Of a stretch of 64,000 nucleotides of DNA, positions 41,712-49,809 are shown piece by piece; the first letter of the stretch is position 1, and every line of letters begins with the position of its first letter. The translations under genes were made by a program, and so were the position numbers. The notes under the pieces were generated by a model. That model worked only from the letters and a program-made list of their open reading frames with translations, did not search any database and was not told the DNA's origin. Source of the stretch: Novosphingobium sp. IK01 (lineage in GTDB: Bacteria > Pseudomonadota > Alphaproteobacteria > Sphingomonadales > Sphingomonadaceae); the NCBI RefSeq assembly GCF_033242265.1, contig NZ_BTFW01000001.1:1178001-1242000 (forward strand), written 5' to 3'.

Positions 41712-43532
41712 ATGACTCCCGTCACTTCCATTACCCATTCGATTTCCGGTCTGGCCTGGCGCTGGCGCGGCGGCAACATGGACATGTCCGGGCGCTTTGG
41801 CGCCATGGGCGGCCTCTCGGACGATCTGGTCGACCAGCTCCTGCTCTCGCGCGGGGTGCCCCACGACGATCTTGAGCGCCATCGCCGCCCGACCTTGCGC
41901 GATTTCCTGCCCGATCCTTCGCTGTTCCGCGACATGGACGTGGCCGCGCGGCGGCTGGCCGATGCAGTCGTGCGCGGCGAGGCGATCACCGTCTATGGCG
42001 ACTACGACGTCGATGGTGCGACCAGCGCGGCGCTGCTGCTGCGCCTGTTGCGCGCGCTCGGCGTCGAAGGGCAAGCCTATATTCCCGACCGCCTGCTCGA
42101 AGGCTATGGCCCCTCGGGCGAGGCGCTCGTCCGGCTCGGGCGCGAGGGCAGCCAGCTCATCGTCACCGTCGATTGCGGGGCCATGGCGCACGAGGCGCTG
42201 GGCCAGGCGCGCGATGCGGGGATCGACGTGATCGTGGTCGATCACCACAAGTGCTCGCCCGAACTTCCCCCGGCGGTCGCACTGGTCAACCCGAACCGCC
42301 TCGACGAAGCCGATGAAGCCGCGGCCCATGGCCATCTGGCCGCCGTGGGCGTCGCCTTCCTGCTGGCAGTGGCAACCGTGCGCGTGCTGCGCGCACGAGG
42401 CTGGTTCGACCAGCGCCCGGTGCCCGATCTCATGGCCCTGCTCGATCTCGTCGCCTTGGGGACGGTGGCCGACGTGGCGCAGCTCAAGGGCCTCAACCGC
42501 GCATTCGTGGCGCAAGGGCTGAAGGTCATGGCCAAGCGCGCCAATGTCGGCATCTCGGCGCTGATCGACGCCAGCCGCATCGCCCGCGCGCCCACGGCCA
42601 GCGATCTGGGCTTCGCGCTCGGCCCGCGCATCAATGCCGCCGGGCGCATCGGCGACAGCTCGCTCGGCGTGCGCCTGCTGACCACCGAGAACCCCGACGA
42701 AGCAAGCGACATCGCCACCCGCCTCTCGGCCCTCAACGACGAGCGCCGCGCCATCGAACAGGCCGTGCAGGAAGCCGCCGAGGCCCAGGTCGAGGCCCAG
42801 CACAACCGCGCGGTGATCGTCGTGGCCGGGCTCGGCTGGCATCCGGGCGTGATCGGCATCGTGGCCGGGCGGATCAAGGAGAAGACCGGCAAGCCCACCC
42901 TCGTCATCGCGCTCGACGATGGCGGGCAAGGCGGCGAAGAAGGGCCAGACGCCGGAATGGATGCCGGAATGGGAAAGGGCTCGGGCCGCTCGATCCCCGG
43001 CGTCGATCTGGGCGCGGCGATCATTGCCGCGCGCGAGGCCGGGTTCCTGACCAAGGGCGGCGGCCATGCCATGGCCTGTGGGCTGACCATCGCGCCCGAC
43101 AAGGTCGAGCCGCTGGCCGACTGGCTCGACGAACGGCTCGCCCGCGATGTCGCCAGGGCGCGTGCGGCGCAAAGCCTTGCACTTGATCTTTCGCTCAGCC
43201 CCGGTGGCCTCACCCCGGCGCTGGTCGAGGCGCTGGAAGGCGCCGGGCCCTATGGCGTGGGCTGGCCCGGCCCGCGCGTGGCCGTGGGGCCGGTGCGGCT
43301 GGTCAAGTGCGATCTGGTGGGCAACGACCATGTCCGCGCCATCGTCTCGGGGCCCGACGGGCGCTCGTTCAAGGCCATGGCCTTTCGTGCAGCGCAGACC
43401 GAACTGGGACAGACCCTGCTCCACGGTGGCAAGGGCCGCCAGTTCTGGCTGGCCGGTCGCGCCCGCCTCGACGACTGGGGCAGCCGCCCGGCGGCTGAAC
43501 TGCACATCGAGGATGCCGCTTTCGCCGATTGA
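41712..43532 (+). CDS. recJ: single-stranded-DNA-specific exonuclease RecJ
   Basis: A 606-residue 5'-3' single-strand exonuclease used in recombination and mismatch repair. DHH-family motifs: VYGDYDVDGATSAAL, VTVDCGA, VVDHHKCSPELP, and in the DHHA1 part TKGGGHAMACGLTI. A low-complexity loop, DDGGQGGEEGPDAGMDAGMGK, precedes the DHHA1 core. The start is ATG 41712 (MTPVTSITHS). The tRNA-Glu array begins 126 bases after its stop. Confidence 0.94.
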   Translation: MTPVTSITHSISGLAWRWRGGNMDMSGRFGAMGGLSDDLVDQLLLSRGVPHDDLERHRRPTLRDFLPDPSLFRDMDVAARRLADAVVRGEAITVYGDYDVDGATSAALLLRLLRALGVEGQAYIPDRLLEGYGPSGEALVRLGREGSQLIVTVDCGAMAHEALGQARDAGIDVIVVDHHKCSPELPPAVALVNPNRLDEADEAAAHGHLAAVGVAFLLAVATVRVLRARGWFDQRPVPDLMALLDLVALGTVADVAQLKGLNRAFVAQGLKVMAKRANVGISALIDASRIARAPTASDLGFALGPRINAAGRIGDSSLGVRLLTTENPDEASDIATRLSALNDERRAIEQAVQEAAEAQVEAQHNRAVIVVAGLGWHPGVIGIVAGRIKEKTGKPTLVIALDDGGQGGEEGPDAGMDAGMGKGSGRSIPGVDLGAAIIAAREAGFLTKGGGHAMACGLTIAPDKVEPLADWLDERLARDVARARAAQSLALDLSLSPGGLTPALVEALEGAGPYGVGWPGPRVAVGPVRLVKCDLVGNDHVRAIVSGPDGRSFKAMAFRAAQTELGQTLLHGGKGRQFWLAGRARLDDWGSRPAAELHIEDAAFAD

Positions 43533-43599
43533 GCTTGCACGGTCAAAAGATCAGGGTGAGGATAACTTCGGGCAGGGATAACTTTTTTGGCCACGCGGG

Positions 43600-43628
43600 T
43601 TGACGGAATCCCGATGGGCTAATAGAGG
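43600..43628 (+). promoter_or_regulatory. probable promoter of the tRNA-Glu array
   Basis: TTGACG (43600-43605) and TAGAGG (43623-43628) are 17 bases apart and followed by a GC-rich discriminator (CGCGGACC), the kind found at stringently controlled stable-RNA promoters. The first tRNA starts at 43659. Confidence 0.55.
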
Positions 43629-43658
43629 CGCGGACCTGCCCAGCGGCGCAAGCCCGGC

Positions 43659-43733
43659 GGCCCCTTCGTCTAGCGGTCAGGACGCGGCCCTTTCACGGCT
43701 GAAACACGGGTTCGATTCCCGTAGGGGTCACCA
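43659..43733 (+). tRNA. tRNA-Glu (anticodon UUC), copy 1
   Basis: 75 bases with encoded CCA. The acceptor stem is GGCCCCT/AGGGGTC, the anticodon loop CTTTCAC reads TTC, and the T-arm is ACGGG-TTCGATT-CCCGT. It is identical to copies 2, 3 and 4. Confidence 0.97.
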
Positions 43734-43751
43734 TTATTGCACCGGTCGGAC

Positions 43752-43826
43752 GGCCCCTTCGTCTAGCGGTCAGGACGCGGCCCTTTCACGGCTGAAACAC
43801 GGGTTCGATTCCCGTAGGGGTCACCA
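43752..43826 (+). tRNA. tRNA-Glu (anticodon UUC), copy 2
   Basis: Identical to copy 1, with the same cloverleaf and encoded CCA. It is the middle unit of the 93-base tandem repeat. Confidence 0.97.
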
Positions 43827-43844
43827 TTATTGCACCGGTCGGAC

Positions 43845-43919
43845 GGCCCCTTCGTCTAGCGGTCAGGACGCGGCCCTTTCACGGCTGAAACACGGGTTCG
43901 ATTCCCGTAGGGGTCACCA
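43845..43919 (+). tRNA. tRNA-Glu (anticodon UUC), copy 3
   Basis: Identical to copies 1 and 2. Its 3' spacer differs and is longer (54 bases), with a short hairpin ATCTTC/GAAGAT. Confidence 0.97.
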
Positions 43920-43973
43920 TCGGCATCTTCCTCGCGAAGATCCGAAAAAAACAGTATAGTGCCTTGATGACAA

Positions 43974-44048
43974 GGCCCCTTCGTCTAGCGGTCAGGACGC
44001 GGCCCTTTCACGGCTGAAACACGGGTTCGATTCCCGTAGGGGTCACCA
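43974..44048 (+). tRNA. tRNA-Glu (anticodon UUC), copy 4
   Basis: The same 75-base sequence as copies 1-3, but with unrelated flanks. TATAGT lies about 13 bases upstream and could be a -10 box for internal initiation. Confidence 0.97.
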
Positions 44049-44081
44049 TCACTATCCGGCGCCTTTCGCGCTTCGGGATCA

Positions 44082-44156
44082 GGCCCCTTCGTCTAGCGGT
44101 CAGGACGCGGCCCTCTCACGGCTGAAACACGGGTTCGATTCCCGTAGGGGTCACCA
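44082..44156 (+). tRNA. tRNA-Glu (anticodon CUC)
   Basis: Differs from the other four copies only in the anticodon loop, CTCTCAC, giving CTC. It reads GAG specifically, which is the preferred Glu codon in this GC-rich DNA. Confidence 0.96.
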
Positions 44157-44294
44157 CCGGGCGCGCCTTTCCCTTCCCCAACCATCATGATCCAGCCGGG
44201 AATTTTCCGGCAAGGCCGAGTTGCGCCCACGACAAGCGCGATGGCTTTCCCGACACCCCTGAGGTGCCGGGAAAGGAAAAAAAGCTGAACGGGA

Positions 44295-45353
44295 TCAGGC
44301 CGAAGCCATATCGAGCGAAGCCATGTCGATCACGAAGCGATAGCGCACGTCCGACTTTTCCATGCGCTCGAACGCATGGTTGATCTCGTCCATGCGGATC
44401 ATCTCGACATCGGGCAGGACATTCTTTTCCGCGCAGAAATCGAGCATTTCCTGCGTTTCGCGAATGCCGCCGATCGGCGAACCGGCAATCCGGCGGCGCC
44501 CGAGGACGAGCGGCACGGTCGAGGGTTCGGCCACCGGCCCGATCTGGCCGACAATGACCAGCGTACCGTCGACATCGAGCAGCGGCATGTAGGGATTGAG
44601 GTCGTGCTTGACCGGCACCGTGTCGATGATCAGGTCGAAGCTGTTGGCCGCCCCAGCCATGGCCTGCTCGTCGCTCGACACCAGCAGGCCATCGGCGCCC
44701 AGCGCCCGCGCGTCATCGGCCTTGTCGGCGGTGCGGCTCAGCACGGTGACCTTCGCGCCCATCGCGGCGGCGAGCTTGACCGCCATGTGGCCAAGGCCGC
44801 CAAGCCCGATCACGCCCACCCGGCTGCCGGGGCCGACATTCCACGTGCGCAGCGGCGAATATGTCGTGATCCCGGCGCAGAGCAGCGGCGCCGCCTGGGC
44901 CAGATCGAGCCCCTCGGGCATGCGCAGGGCAAAATCCTCGCGCACCACGAGGTGCTTGGCATAGCCGCCCAGCGTGTAGTCGTTGGTGAAGCGGTCGAAG
45001 CCGCCATACGTGCCGGTGTTGCCCTCGCGGCACAGCTGTTCCTCGCCCTTGTCGCACTGGTCGCAATGCTTGCAGCTGTCGACCATGCAGCCCACGGCCA
45101 CATGATCGCCGACCTTGTAGCGGGTAACATCGGAGCCCACTTGCGTCACCCGGCCCACGATCTCGTGGCCCGGAACCGCCGGGAAGATCGTCCAGCCCCA
45201 GTCGTTGCGCGACCAGTGGAGGTCGGAGTGGCAGACGCCGCAATAGAGGATTTCCATCGCGATGTCGTTCGTGCGCAAGTCGCGGCGCTCGAAATGAAAC
45301 GGGGCCAGCGGCGAGGTAGGCGTCTGCGCGGCATATCCCACGGTCTTGATCAT
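44295..45353 (-). CDS. zinc-dependent NAD(P) alcohol dehydrogenase
   Basis: A 352-residue medium-chain dehydrogenase of the YahK/cinnamyl-alcohol type. Catalytic zinc ligands are in YCGVCHSDLHW and VPGHEIVGRV; the structural zinc lobe is CKHCDQCDKGEEQLC; the cofactor site is IGLGGLGHMAVKLA. It interconverts aldehydes and alcohols; the exact substrate is unknown. The start at 45353 (MIKTVGYAAQ) is the family start. It is divergent from the semialdehyde dehydrogenase, with an operator-like repeat between them. Confidence 0.9.
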   Translation of the reverse strand: MIKTVGYAAQTPTSPLAPFHFERRDLRTNDIAMEILYCGVCHSDLHWSRNDWGWTIFPAVPGHEIVGRVTQVGSDVTRYKVGDHVAVGCMVDSCKHCDQCDKGEEQLCREGNTGTYGGFDRFTNDYTLGGYAKHLVVREDFALRMPEGLDLAQAAPLLCAGITTYSPLRTWNVGPGSRVGVIGLGGLGHMAVKLAAAMGAKVTVLSRTADKADDARALGADGLLVSSDEQAMAGAANSFDLIIDTVPVKHDLNPYMPLLDVDGTLVIVGQIGPVAEPSTVPLVLGRRRIAGSPIGGIRETQEMLDFCAEKNVLPDVEMIRMDEINHAFERMEKSDVRYRFVIDMASLDMASA

Positions 45354-45613
45354 GATGTTGGTCCAATTCTTCCGGAAAATGCGAATGTCCGCAGCAGGAA
45401 GCGGCCCTCCGGCCCGAGCGCGCGCCATCCGCCGCACACCTCCGGCAGACCCATCGCATCGCTCATCCTACTGCAAGGCACTGAATATATGCAGCGACCC
45501 TGCGCTCGATTAGCGCGGCGGTTCGGCATGGACTTATGACATGAATCGATAGGTCCGGCCCGAAAGCCGACGTGCCGGAAGGCGGCCTGCACGTTCAGAC
45601 ATTCCGTCCATGA

Positions 45614-45641
45614 TTTCGATCAATTTTCGGCATGATCGAAA
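45614..45641. promoter_or_regulatory. perfect 9+9 inverted repeat between the two dehydrogenase genes
   Basis: TTTCGATCA (45614-45622) and TGATCGAAA (45633-45641) are exact inverted copies with a 10-base spacer, typical of a dimeric regulator site. It lies 168 bases before the plus-strand start at 45810 and 260 bases before the minus-strand start at 45353. A -35-like TTGACG follows at 45661. The rest of the 456-base gap shows no gene. Confidence 0.5.
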
Positions 45642-45809
45642 CTCATAAGCCTATGCCACGTTGACGACCTAATAGGATGGAATGATCGTCCCTATCCTGA
45701 AACAGCAGAGCGTCCTTCGCTTCGTTGCGTGGCTGTGAAAATGTCGCGTCAGGTGCAATCCCGCGCGGTTGCCGTTCCGAGGCGAATTTTCAAAAGGAAG
45801 GAATTTCCA

Positions 45810-47201
45810 ATGCCCTTCGCAACCACCAACCCCTACACCGGCGAAGTTCTCAAGACCTTCCCTACCGCCACCGACGACGAGATCCGGCAGGCCATCGGCC
45901 AGGCCCACGAGGCTTTTCTGGGCTGGAAGGAAACCCCCTTCGCCCAGCGTTCTGCCGTGATGCAGGCCGCCGCCGACATCCTGCGCCGCGACATCGAGAC
46001 TTATGCCCCCCTGCTGACCCTCGAAATGGGCAAGCTGCTGGGCGAAGCCCGCGCCGAAGTCGAGCTGTCGGCTGCGATCTTCGAATATTACGCGAAGAAC
46101 GCCGAAGCCCAGCTGGCGCCCGAGAAGCTGCCCGTGGCCGATCCGGCCGAAGGGGAAGCCGTACTGGTCTGCGATCCGCTGGGCGTGCTGCTCGCGGTCG
46201 AGCCGTGGAACTTCCCCTATTACCAGATCGCCCGGATCATCGCGCCCCAGCTTTCGGCGGGCAACACCATCCTGCTCAAGCACGCCTCCAACGTGCCCCA
46301 GTGCGCGGCGATCTTCGAAAAGCTGATGCATGAAGCCGGCCTGCCCGAAGGCGCCTTCATCAACCTCTATGCCGCGCACGATCAGGTTGAGATGATCCTC
46401 GACGATCCGCGCGTCCATGGCGTGGCGCTGACCGGCTCGGAAGCGGCGGGTGCGCAAGTGGCCGCGCTGGCCGGCAAGGCGCTCAAGAAGTCGACGATGG
46501 AACTGGGCGGCGCCGATGCCTTCGTCGTGCTGGCCGATGCCGACCTTGAAAAGACCGTCAACTGGGCGGTGTTCGGGCGCCACTGGAACGCAGGGCAGGT
46601 CTGCGTCTCGTCCAAGCGCATGATCGTGGCCGACGAAATCTACGACGACTTCCTCGAAAGCTACACCAAGGGCGTGGCCGCCCTGCGCATGGGCGATCCG
46701 ATGGACCCGGCCACCACGCTGGCGCCGCTCTCCTCGCAGAAAGCCGCCGACGACGTGCGCGCGATGATCGAGAAGGCCGTCGCCCATGGCGCCAAGGCCA
46801 CCCCGGTCGGCCCGGAAATCCCCAATCAGGGTGCCTTCGTCCAGCCCACCATCCTGACCGACATCGGCGAGGACAACCCCGCGCGTTACTGGGAGTTCTT
46901 CGGCCCGGTCTCGATGCTGTTCCGCGCCAAGGACGAGGACGACGCCGTGCGCATCGCCAATGACTCGCCCTTCGGTCTGGGCGGCTCGGTCTTCACCTCC
47001 GACACCGCCAATGGCGCCAAGGTTGCCCGCCGGATCTCGACCGGTATGGTCTTCGTCAACCACCCGACGATGGTCAAGGCCGACCTGCCCTTCGGCGGCG
47101 TGCGCCGCTCGGGCTATGGCCGCGAACTGCTGGGCCTTGGCATCAAGGAATTCGTGAACCACAAGCTGATCGACGTGGTCGATATCGACGCCCCGTTCTG
47201 A
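45810..47201 (+). CDS. NAD(P)-dependent aldehyde dehydrogenase, probably succinate-semialdehyde dehydrogenase
   Basis: 463 residues, close to the Sad/YneI-type succinate-semialdehyde dehydrogenases. VEPWNFPYYQI, ALTGSEAAG, TMELGGADAFVVL (general-base Glu) and NAGQVCVSSKRMIV (catalytic Cys) are present. AAAGGAAGGA lies 7 bases before the ATG at 45810. Next to an alcohol dehydrogenase it could oxidise an aldehyde made from a diol or amine, but the substrate is inferred from family only. Confidence 0.86.
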   Translation: MPFATTNPYTGEVLKTFPTATDDEIRQAIGQAHEAFLGWKETPFAQRSAVMQAAADILRRDIETYAPLLTLEMGKLLGEARAEVELSAAIFEYYAKNAEAQLAPEKLPVADPAEGEAVLVCDPLGVLLAVEPWNFPYYQIARIIAPQLSAGNTILLKHASNVPQCAAIFEKLMHEAGLPEGAFINLYAAHDQVEMILDDPRVHGVALTGSEAAGAQVAALAGKALKKSTMELGGADAFVVLADADLEKTVNWAVFGRHWNAGQVCVSSKRMIVADEIYDDFLESYTKGVAALRMGDPMDPATTLAPLSSQKAADDVRAMIEKAVAHGAKATPVGPEIPNQGAFVQPTILTDIGEDNPARYWEFFGPVSMLFRAKDEDDAVRIANDSPFGLGGSVFTSDTANGAKVARRISTGMVFVNHPTMVKADLPFGGVRRSGYGRELLGLGIKEFVNHKLIDVVDIDAPF

Positions 47202-47221
47202 TCAGGCCCGTTCTGATCAGG
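47192..47221. repeat. exact 15-bp tandem duplication across the stop codon
   Basis: CCCGTTCTGATCAGG occurs twice in direct succession, 47192-47206 and 47207-47221. The first copy contains the stop codon of the aldehyde dehydrogenase (TGA, 47199-47201). Confidence 0.95.
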
Positions 47222-47248
47222 CTGCGGCCTGATTTCGGACCAAAAAAA

Positions 47249-47283
47249 GGGGCCCGCAGGTATCTGCCTGCGGGCCCCTTTTT
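47249..47283. terminator. bidirectional intrinsic terminator
   Basis: GGGGCCCGCAGG (47249-47260) pairs perfectly with CCTGCGGGCCCC (47267-47278) around a 6-base loop. An A-run lies before and five T after, so it works on both strands, for the aldehyde dehydrogenase and the convergent small gene. Confidence 0.94.
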
Positions 47284-47354
47284 CTGTTGCCGGAAAGGGA
47301 TGCGGCGGAGCCGCAAGACGCCTTCCCCGCCCGCCAGACCCGTTGGCGAAACTC

Positions 47355-47711
47355 TCAGTGCAGTTGCGTGGACTGTATGGTGGCAGGGATGCCCGCAATG
47401 CCTTCGGGCGGGACCGGGCCATCGATTTCCTTGCGCATGAGGTCGAGCACCATCGAGAGATGCGCTGCGGCCAGCGAGGCCCCCTGCCGGTCGAGAACCG
47501 CCAGCGATCCTTCGAGCATGCCGACCACATCGGCCAGCGCGGCCCTGTTGGACACCGGGCTGCTGGACACCGGCCTGTTAGACGCGGGATTGTCCGACAC
47601 TGGATTGTCAGACGCCGGATTGCGGTCCCGCCCGATATCAGGGCCCATATCCGGGCCAATCTCGGTCCCGAGGCGATCCAAGGGTTTCACGTATACGTCC
47701 TCCCGCGGCAT
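47355..47711 (-). CDS. hypothetical protein with low-complexity repeat region
   Basis: 118 residues from ATG 47711 (MPREDVYVKPLDRLG). Residues about 15-57 are short repeats: IGPD/MGPD tetrapeptides, then SDNPV/SDNPA/SNRPV pentapeptides. The C-terminal part (ALADVVGMLEGSLAVLDR, then AAHLSMVLDLMRKEID) is a helical pair that looks conserved, resembling small unassigned sphingomonad proteins. The start has no clear ribosome binding site; the frame is open upstream to 47990. Function unknown. Confidence 0.5.
   Translation of the reverse strand: MPREDVYVKPLDRLGTEIGPDMGPDIGRDRNPASDNPVSDNPASNRPVSSSPVSNRAALADVVGMLEGSLAVLDRQGASLAAAHLSMVLDLMRKEIDGPVPPEGIAGIPATIQSTQLH
47545..47619. repeat. 15-bp minisatellite, five units, in frame within the small hypothetical gene
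   Basis: Units such as CTGCTGGACACCGGC repeat five times with increasing divergence and encode the Ser/Asn-Pro-Val pentapeptides on the minus strand. A 12-base repeat (GGGCCCATATCC type) follows at about 47632-47670. Confidence 0.82.
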
Positions 47712-48485
47712 GCATGCCGGCGATAGTGAGCAGACCTTGCGGTCGGCCCCGTGCCGGCAAGAGCCGGATCCGCGAGCCGAGCCCCAGAGCGGGCTCAAAA
47801 ACAGGGCGGGCCTCCCTGAACAGGGGTAGCCTCGACCAGATGGTGCCCCGGACGGGCCCCCGACCAGCGGCGACCTTGTCCGACAAAAGCCACCTTGCCC
47901 TGACAGGCAAACGGCCCTGATGCACCTTGTGCGACCTGCCGGATCGCCAACCTCATGGGTTAGGACAGGACAGCGTGCCACCAGCGGCAAACCACCATGT
48001 CATCTGGAATCATGAAGCGAAATGTCCGGCTTGACTGACTGTTTAAAGGGCATGTCTGGACAGCACCACGCGATTCCCTACAATTTTGGCGGTATCGTCT
48101 GCCCGGACAAAGCCCTACCCTTCTGCCGGAAGGCCCGGTCATCCAGACAAGCCCGGTATTCGGGCTCTTGTTTGCGACGCGCTATCATTCACGGCCTCGC
48201 CCAGGTGCCACCGAAACGGAAGCAATTGCGATGATCCCTCCCTGTGACACCCCCATGAAGCGACCCTGTCCCGCGATCGTACCCCGCTCTCCCCGGACGA
48301 AATGTGACAGTGGGGCCCAGCCCTTGCCCGATGGTTCCCGCCTCGCCTAACAGGCCCGCCACGATGCCGCCCGCCTCCGTTCATGAAAGGTGCCCGTCCA
48401 TGACCTGCTCCTTTCATGAACCGAAATGGCCCTCGGGCCATTTCGTTGCGCATCGCTTCCCATGCCCGGAGTTGACGGACACCCC
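47712..48485. other. gene-poor stretch before phoR with tandem inverted repeats at its end
   Basis: 774 bases without a convincing gene. Near phoR two perfect inverted repeats stand in tandem: TTCATGAAAGG (48380-48390) with CCTTTCATGAA (48410-48420), and CGAAATGGCC (48422-48431) with GGCCATTTCG (48436-48445). The words CATGAAAGGT recur at the phoR start (48485-48494). Neither hairpin has a T-run, so they are more likely regulator sites or RNA structures than terminators. Confidence 0.5.
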
Positions 48486-49676
48486 ATGAAAGGTCTCGCC
48501 CTGCCCTGGTCGAGCGCGGCCGTCGCGCTTGCCGCTGCCATCGCCATGCCCTTTGCCGGGGCCAGCCTGTGGCTCTCGTTTGCCGTGCTGGTGGCCTGGC
48601 TGGCCTCGCTCTGGCTGGCTCGCCCCGAACCCGAGATCGCCCAGACCCGTCCCGAGGAAGGGAGCGTCTCGCGTCAGGCCATGGTCGCGCTGGTCGAGCC
48701 CTTCAGCGTGCCCGTGCTGATGCTCGACAACCAGCGCATTGCCTCGGCCAATGCCGCCGCGCGCGAGGCGCTGGGGCCCCACATCGTCGGGCAGGACGCC
48801 CGCGTGGCGCTGCGCCACCCCCAGGCGATCACCCTGCTCGACAAGCCGGAGGGAACCGCGCTGGTGCGCGGGCTGACCGGCGCGCGCAGCATCTGGCAGG
48901 TCAGCCGCGTGCCCATCGACGAGCGGTTCTCGCTGATCGAACTGGTCAACCGCACCGCCGAAGCCGATATCAGCCGCGCGCACACCGATTTCGTCGCCAA
49001 TGCCAGCCACGAGTTGCGCACGCCGCTGTCCTCGATCATCGGTTATGTCGAAACCCTCGCCGATCCGGAGGCAAAGGTTCCCCCGGCGATGGCCGCCAAG
49101 TTCCACACGACCGTCCTGCGCGAGGCGCGGCGCCTCCAGACGCTGGTCGAGGACCTGATGTCGCTCTCGCGCATCGAGGCCGAAAAGCACGAGTTCCCGC
49201 GCGAGAAGATCGATCTGGGGCAGATGGCCCAGACCATCGGGGGCGAAGTGGGCTTCACCGTGGGCGAGGAGCGCATCCTGGTCGAGACGGAACCCGCCCT
49301 CGTGCAGCCCACCCTCGTGCAGGGAGACCGCCAGCAGCTCGACCAGTTGATCCGCAACCTGATCGACAATGCCCTCAAGTATGGCGATCCGGTCGCCCCG
49401 GTGACCGTGCGGCTCCACACCGAAGGCCGCGATGCAGTGCTCGAAGTGATCGACCGGGGCGAAGGCATCCACCCCGATCACCTGCCCTACCTGACCCGCC
49501 GGTTCTACCGCTCCGATCCGGGCCGCAGCCGCGCGGCCGGGGGCACCGGGCTGGGGCTGGCAATCGTCAAGCACATCGTCGAGCGCCATCGCGGCAAGCT
49601 CGATATTTCAAGCACATTGGGCCATGGCAGCACGGTCACCGTACGCCTGCCGCTGGTCACCGCGCCAGCGCCCTGA
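48486..49676 (+). CDS. phoR: phosphate regulon sensor histidine kinase
   Basis: A 396-residue membrane sensor kinase. Hydrophobic segments (about 8-45) anchor it, a PAS-like region follows (about 66-155), then HisKA with the phosphoacceptor H175 in NASHELRTPLSSIIGY. The ATPase domain has LIRNLIDNALKYG, EVIDRGEGI and GGTGLGLAIVKHIVERH. By position and family it signals phosphate limitation to PhoB through the PstSCAB-PhoU complex. The start at 48486 (MKGLALPW) precedes the helices; upstream in-frame ATGs exist at 48426 and 48462. Confidence 0.9.
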   Translation: MKGLALPWSSAAVALAAAIAMPFAGASLWLSFAVLVAWLASLWLARPEPEIAQTRPEEGSVSRQAMVALVEPFSVPVLMLDNQRIASANAAAREALGPHIVGQDARVALRHPQAITLLDKPEGTALVRGLTGARSIWQVSRVPIDERFSLIELVNRTAEADISRAHTDFVANASHELRTPLSSIIGYVETLADPEAKVPPAMAAKFHTTVLREARRLQTLVEDLMSLSRIEAEKHEFPREKIDLGQMAQTIGGEVGFTVGEERILVETEPALVQPTLVQGDRQQLDQLIRNLIDNALKYGDPVAPVTVRLHTEGRDAVLEVIDRGEGIHPDHLPYLTRRFYRSDPGRSRAAGGTGLGLAIVKHIVERHRGKLDISSTLGHGSTVTVRLPLVTAPAP

Positions 49677-49724
49677 ACCACCGGTTTCCCGCGTTTCCGA
49701 TTTTTGTCACAATTGCTGCGCCGA

Positions 49725-49753
49725 TTGTCATAAACATGTCACGAGCCTGTCGC
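49725..49753 (+). promoter_or_regulatory. Pho box (three half-sites) upstream of pstS
   Basis: TTGTCAT (49725), ATGTCAC (49736) and CTGTCGC (49747) recur at exactly 11-base spacing with 4-base gaps, matching the PhoB recognition pattern CTGTCAT-N4-CTGTCAT. Another TTGTCAC lies at 49704, out of phase. The array is 57 bases before the pstS ATG, between phoR and pstS, so PhoB probably activates pstSCAB-phoU-phoB from here. Confidence 0.85.
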
Positions 49754-49809
49754 ATTGGCGCGGCACCCAAGGGACACATTCAGGGCCGCGGGGAATGGAA
49801 GGTTTTGCC

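Larger units (their letters stand above)
43659..43919 (+). repeat. 93-bp perfect tandem repeat containing tRNA-Glu copies 1-3
   Basis: The 75-base tRNA plus the 18-base spacer TTATTGCACCGGTCGGAC repeats exactly; the spacers at 43734-43751 and 43827-43844 are identical. This indicates recent unequal duplication or gene conversion. Confidence 0.95.

Noticed and set aside
43600..43959. A 119-codon open frame with repeated segments across the tRNA array
   Set aside because: It simply translates the tandem tRNA-Glu genes; its repeats are the tRNA copies.
43659..44156. Regularly spaced direct repeats that could be read as a CRISPR-like array
   Set aside because: The 75-base repeats fold as tRNA-Glu with encoded CCA, spacers are identical or irregular, and there are no cas genes.
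44240..44277. Hairpin CTTTCCCG/CGGGAAAG between the tRNA array and the alcohol dehydrogenase, considered as a terminator
   Set aside because: On the plus strand an A-run and not a T-run follows, and on the minus strand no T-run follows, so it does not meet the terminator pattern.
47712..47990. A 93-codon upstream extension of the small hypothetical gene ending at 47355
   Set aside because: The extension is Cys/Gly/Arg/Pro-rich with no domain and no ribosome binding site; the ATG at 47711 fits the conserved part.
48139..48453. Open frames of about 60-100 codons on both strands in the gap before phoR
   Set aside because: No ribosome binding site, no recognisable domain, and the frames cross the inverted repeats.
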